Shown here piece after piece: positions 63,096 to 64,000 of a stretch of DNA of 64,000 nt; positions within the stretch are counted from its first letter, which is position 1; each line of letters starts with the position of its first letter. Where the stretch lies: assembly GCA_965247585.1 (NCBI GenBank), contig CBDFHC010000003.1, positions 248,001 to 312,000 of the forward strand, in the 5' to 3' direction. This stretch comes from CBDFHC01 sp965247585 (GTDB lineage Bacteria > Chloroflexota > Dehalococcoidia > Lucifugimonadales > GCA-2712585). The notes below the pieces were generated by a model. The model saw only the letters and a list, made by a program, of their open reading frames with translations. It did not search any database and had not been told where the DNA came from. Both the position numbers and the translations under genes were made by a program.

Positions 63096-63785
63096 TCACA
63101 AAAGCACCGGGATTTCCGCGTTCAGGTGGACGCCCTGCAGGTCTACGCCGCAGTTGTATGCAAGGGCGGTGACCCCGGCCTGGACCGCGTCCCGGAGGCC
63201 TTGCCCCAGCTTGGGGTCCGCGGTGTCATGGGGGGCGAACGCGGTGGCGTCCGGCCGCTGGACCACGAAGACCACGGCGGCTCGGTGGCCCGCCTTGATG
63301 GCTTTAGTTAGGCTGATTAAGTGCTTGCGGCCCCGTTCCGTGGGCGCGTCGGGAAAGAGGCCGACGCCGTCCTCCACCAGAGTGACGGACTTCGCCTCCA
63401 CGTAACAGAGTCCCGGCGGACCCGAAAGGAGGAGGTCCAGGCGGCTCTCGCCGAAGGTGACCTCCCGCCGGACGCACTTATAATCGGTGAAGGGTGGCAG
63501 GTGGCCCCGGGTGAAGGCTTCCTGGAGGAGCAGCGGCGGGAGCTGGGAATCGGCGGAGCAGAGGAAGCCGCCCAGGTCCACCAGCGCCAGGTCGAAGGCG
63601 GTCTTGCGGTGCGGTGCGGCGGCGGGGCGAAGGTAAACGCGGTAGCCCGGGACAAGGAGCTCCCGCATCCGGCCGGAGTTGGCCACGTGCACCAGCGTCT
63701 CGGCGCCGTGGACGTCTACCAGCGCGGCGAAGCGGTTGAGCCGCTGTAGGAAGCGGGCTTCTACTAGGCTGTTGTCGAACCGCAT
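63096..63785 (-). CDS. sfsA: SfsA-family protein (sugar fermentation stimulation)
   Basis: 229 residues with the SfsA plan: ARFLQRLNRFAALVDVHGAETLVHVANSGRMRELLVPGYRVYLRPA (OB-like N-terminal part), then RKTAFDLALVD, LDLLLSGPPGLCYVEAKSVTLVEDGVGLFPDAPTERGRKHLISLTKAIKAGHRAAVVFVVQRPDA, a nuclease-like fold with Asp/Glu-x-Lys residues. SfsA was named for an E. coli regulator effect and may bind DNA or act as a nuclease. The ATG at 63785 is the family start. It is divergent from pyrF with a 44-bp spacer. Confidence 0.9.
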   Translation of the reverse strand: MRFDNSLVEARFLQRLNRFAALVDVHGAETLVHVANSGRMRELLVPGYRVYLRPAAAPHRKTAFDLALVDLGGFLCSADSQLPPLLLQEAFTRGHLPPFTDYKCVRREVTFGESRLDLLLSGPPGLCYVEAKSVTLVEDGVGLFPDAPTERGRKHLISLTKAIKAGHRAAVVFVVQRPDATAFAPHDTADPKLGQGLRDAVQAGVTALAYNCGVDLQGVHLNAEIPVLL

Positions 63786-63829
63786 GGCAGCCGGATAGTA
63801 GCAAATATTGGGTTATACTGGGGCACAAG

Positions 63830-64000
63830 ATGCCGCTGTTTTTAGACAGGTTGGAGCGGGCGTGGAACGCGTCCAGGAGCCTGGTGAGCATCGGGCTGGA
63901 CCCGGTCCCGGACCGCATGCCGGTCGCCGACGTTTACGAGTTCAACGCCGCCATTGTCGACGCGACGGTGGACGTGGTGTGCGCTTACAAGCCGAACCTT
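63830..64000 (+). CDS. pyrF: orotidine 5-prime-phosphate decarboxylase, N-terminal part
   Basis: Only 57 codons are visible before the right edge: LDRLERAWNASRSLVSIGLDPVPDRMPV, then YEFNAAIVDATVDVVCAYKPNL. The Asp in GLDPVP and the Lys in AYKPN are conserved positions of the long (class 2, mycobacterial-type) OMP decarboxylases. The enzyme converts OMP to UMP, the last step of pyrimidine synthesis. The ATG at 63830 has no strong ribosome site; a TATACT lies 10 bases upstream (63814-63819), consistent with a very short or absent leader. Confidence 0.85.
   Translation, partial: MPLFLDRLERAWNASRSLVSIGLDPVPDRMPVADVYEFNAAIVDATVDVVCAYKPNL

Overview
The window is high-GC bacterial DNA with frequent GTG and TTG starts, many ATGA/GTGA gene overlaps and several lipoproteins whose signal peptides lead into Thr-Pro-rich linkers. 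Together with the many CaiB/BaiF CoA-transferases, luciferase-like flavin oxidoreductases, amidohydrolases and alpha/beta hydrolases, this suggests a Chloroflexota genome, plausibly a Dehalococcoidia/SAR202-like lineage. That placement is an inference from gene style; no rRNA or tRNA gene was recognised.

Layout. 1-18,964 is a catabolic stretch: two LLM-class oxidoreductases, an alpha/beta hydrolase, a DUF3179 lipoprotein, a hot-dog thioesterase, an E1 alpha/beta 2-oxoacid dehydrogenase pair, a SagB-type oxidoreductase, a class III aminotransferase, an MFS exporter, an amidohydrolase, two coupled CoA-transferases and an amidase. 19,124-22,576 holds a minus-strand set of exported, metal-binding-looking proteins around a polytopic membrane protein. 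23,331-28,928 has a sulfite-oxidase-like enzyme, a cupin, an HpcH/HpaI aldolase and a zinc ABC transporter with its Fur-family regulator; matching palindromes lie at the starts of the transporter operon and the regulator. 33,031-38,235 is a decayed region where an IS3 and an IS630 element sit in two related lipoprotein genes.

From 38,579 on the content is housekeeping: plsY, a degenerate PAP2 protein, prkA, ilvE, comEA-comEC, rph, an HtrA protease, ileS, tlyA, the rpmH-rnpA-yidD-(PQQ lipoprotein)-yidC-jag cluster, purF-purM-purH, an endonuclease III-like glycosylase, sfsA and the start of pyrF.

The most notable signals are: (i) an in-frame TGA exactly at the first Cys of the conserved CxxC of the DUF3179 lipoprotein, followed by a correctly spaced small hairpin, making it a candidate selenoprotein; (ii) a modular interspersed repeat family, about a dozen copies, centred on the hairpin TCTGAGGG-TGT-CCCTCAGA, in intergenic spaces; (iii) Zur-box-like palindromes that reach the start codons; (iv) gene wreckage whose reading frame is restored on paper when the IS630 is removed; (v) a yidC basic tail overprinted on jag. 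An amber codon in a carboxymuconolactone decarboxylase-like gene and a TAA in a lipoprotein show that ordinary nonsense mutations or sequence errors also occur here, which tempers the selenoprotein reading.
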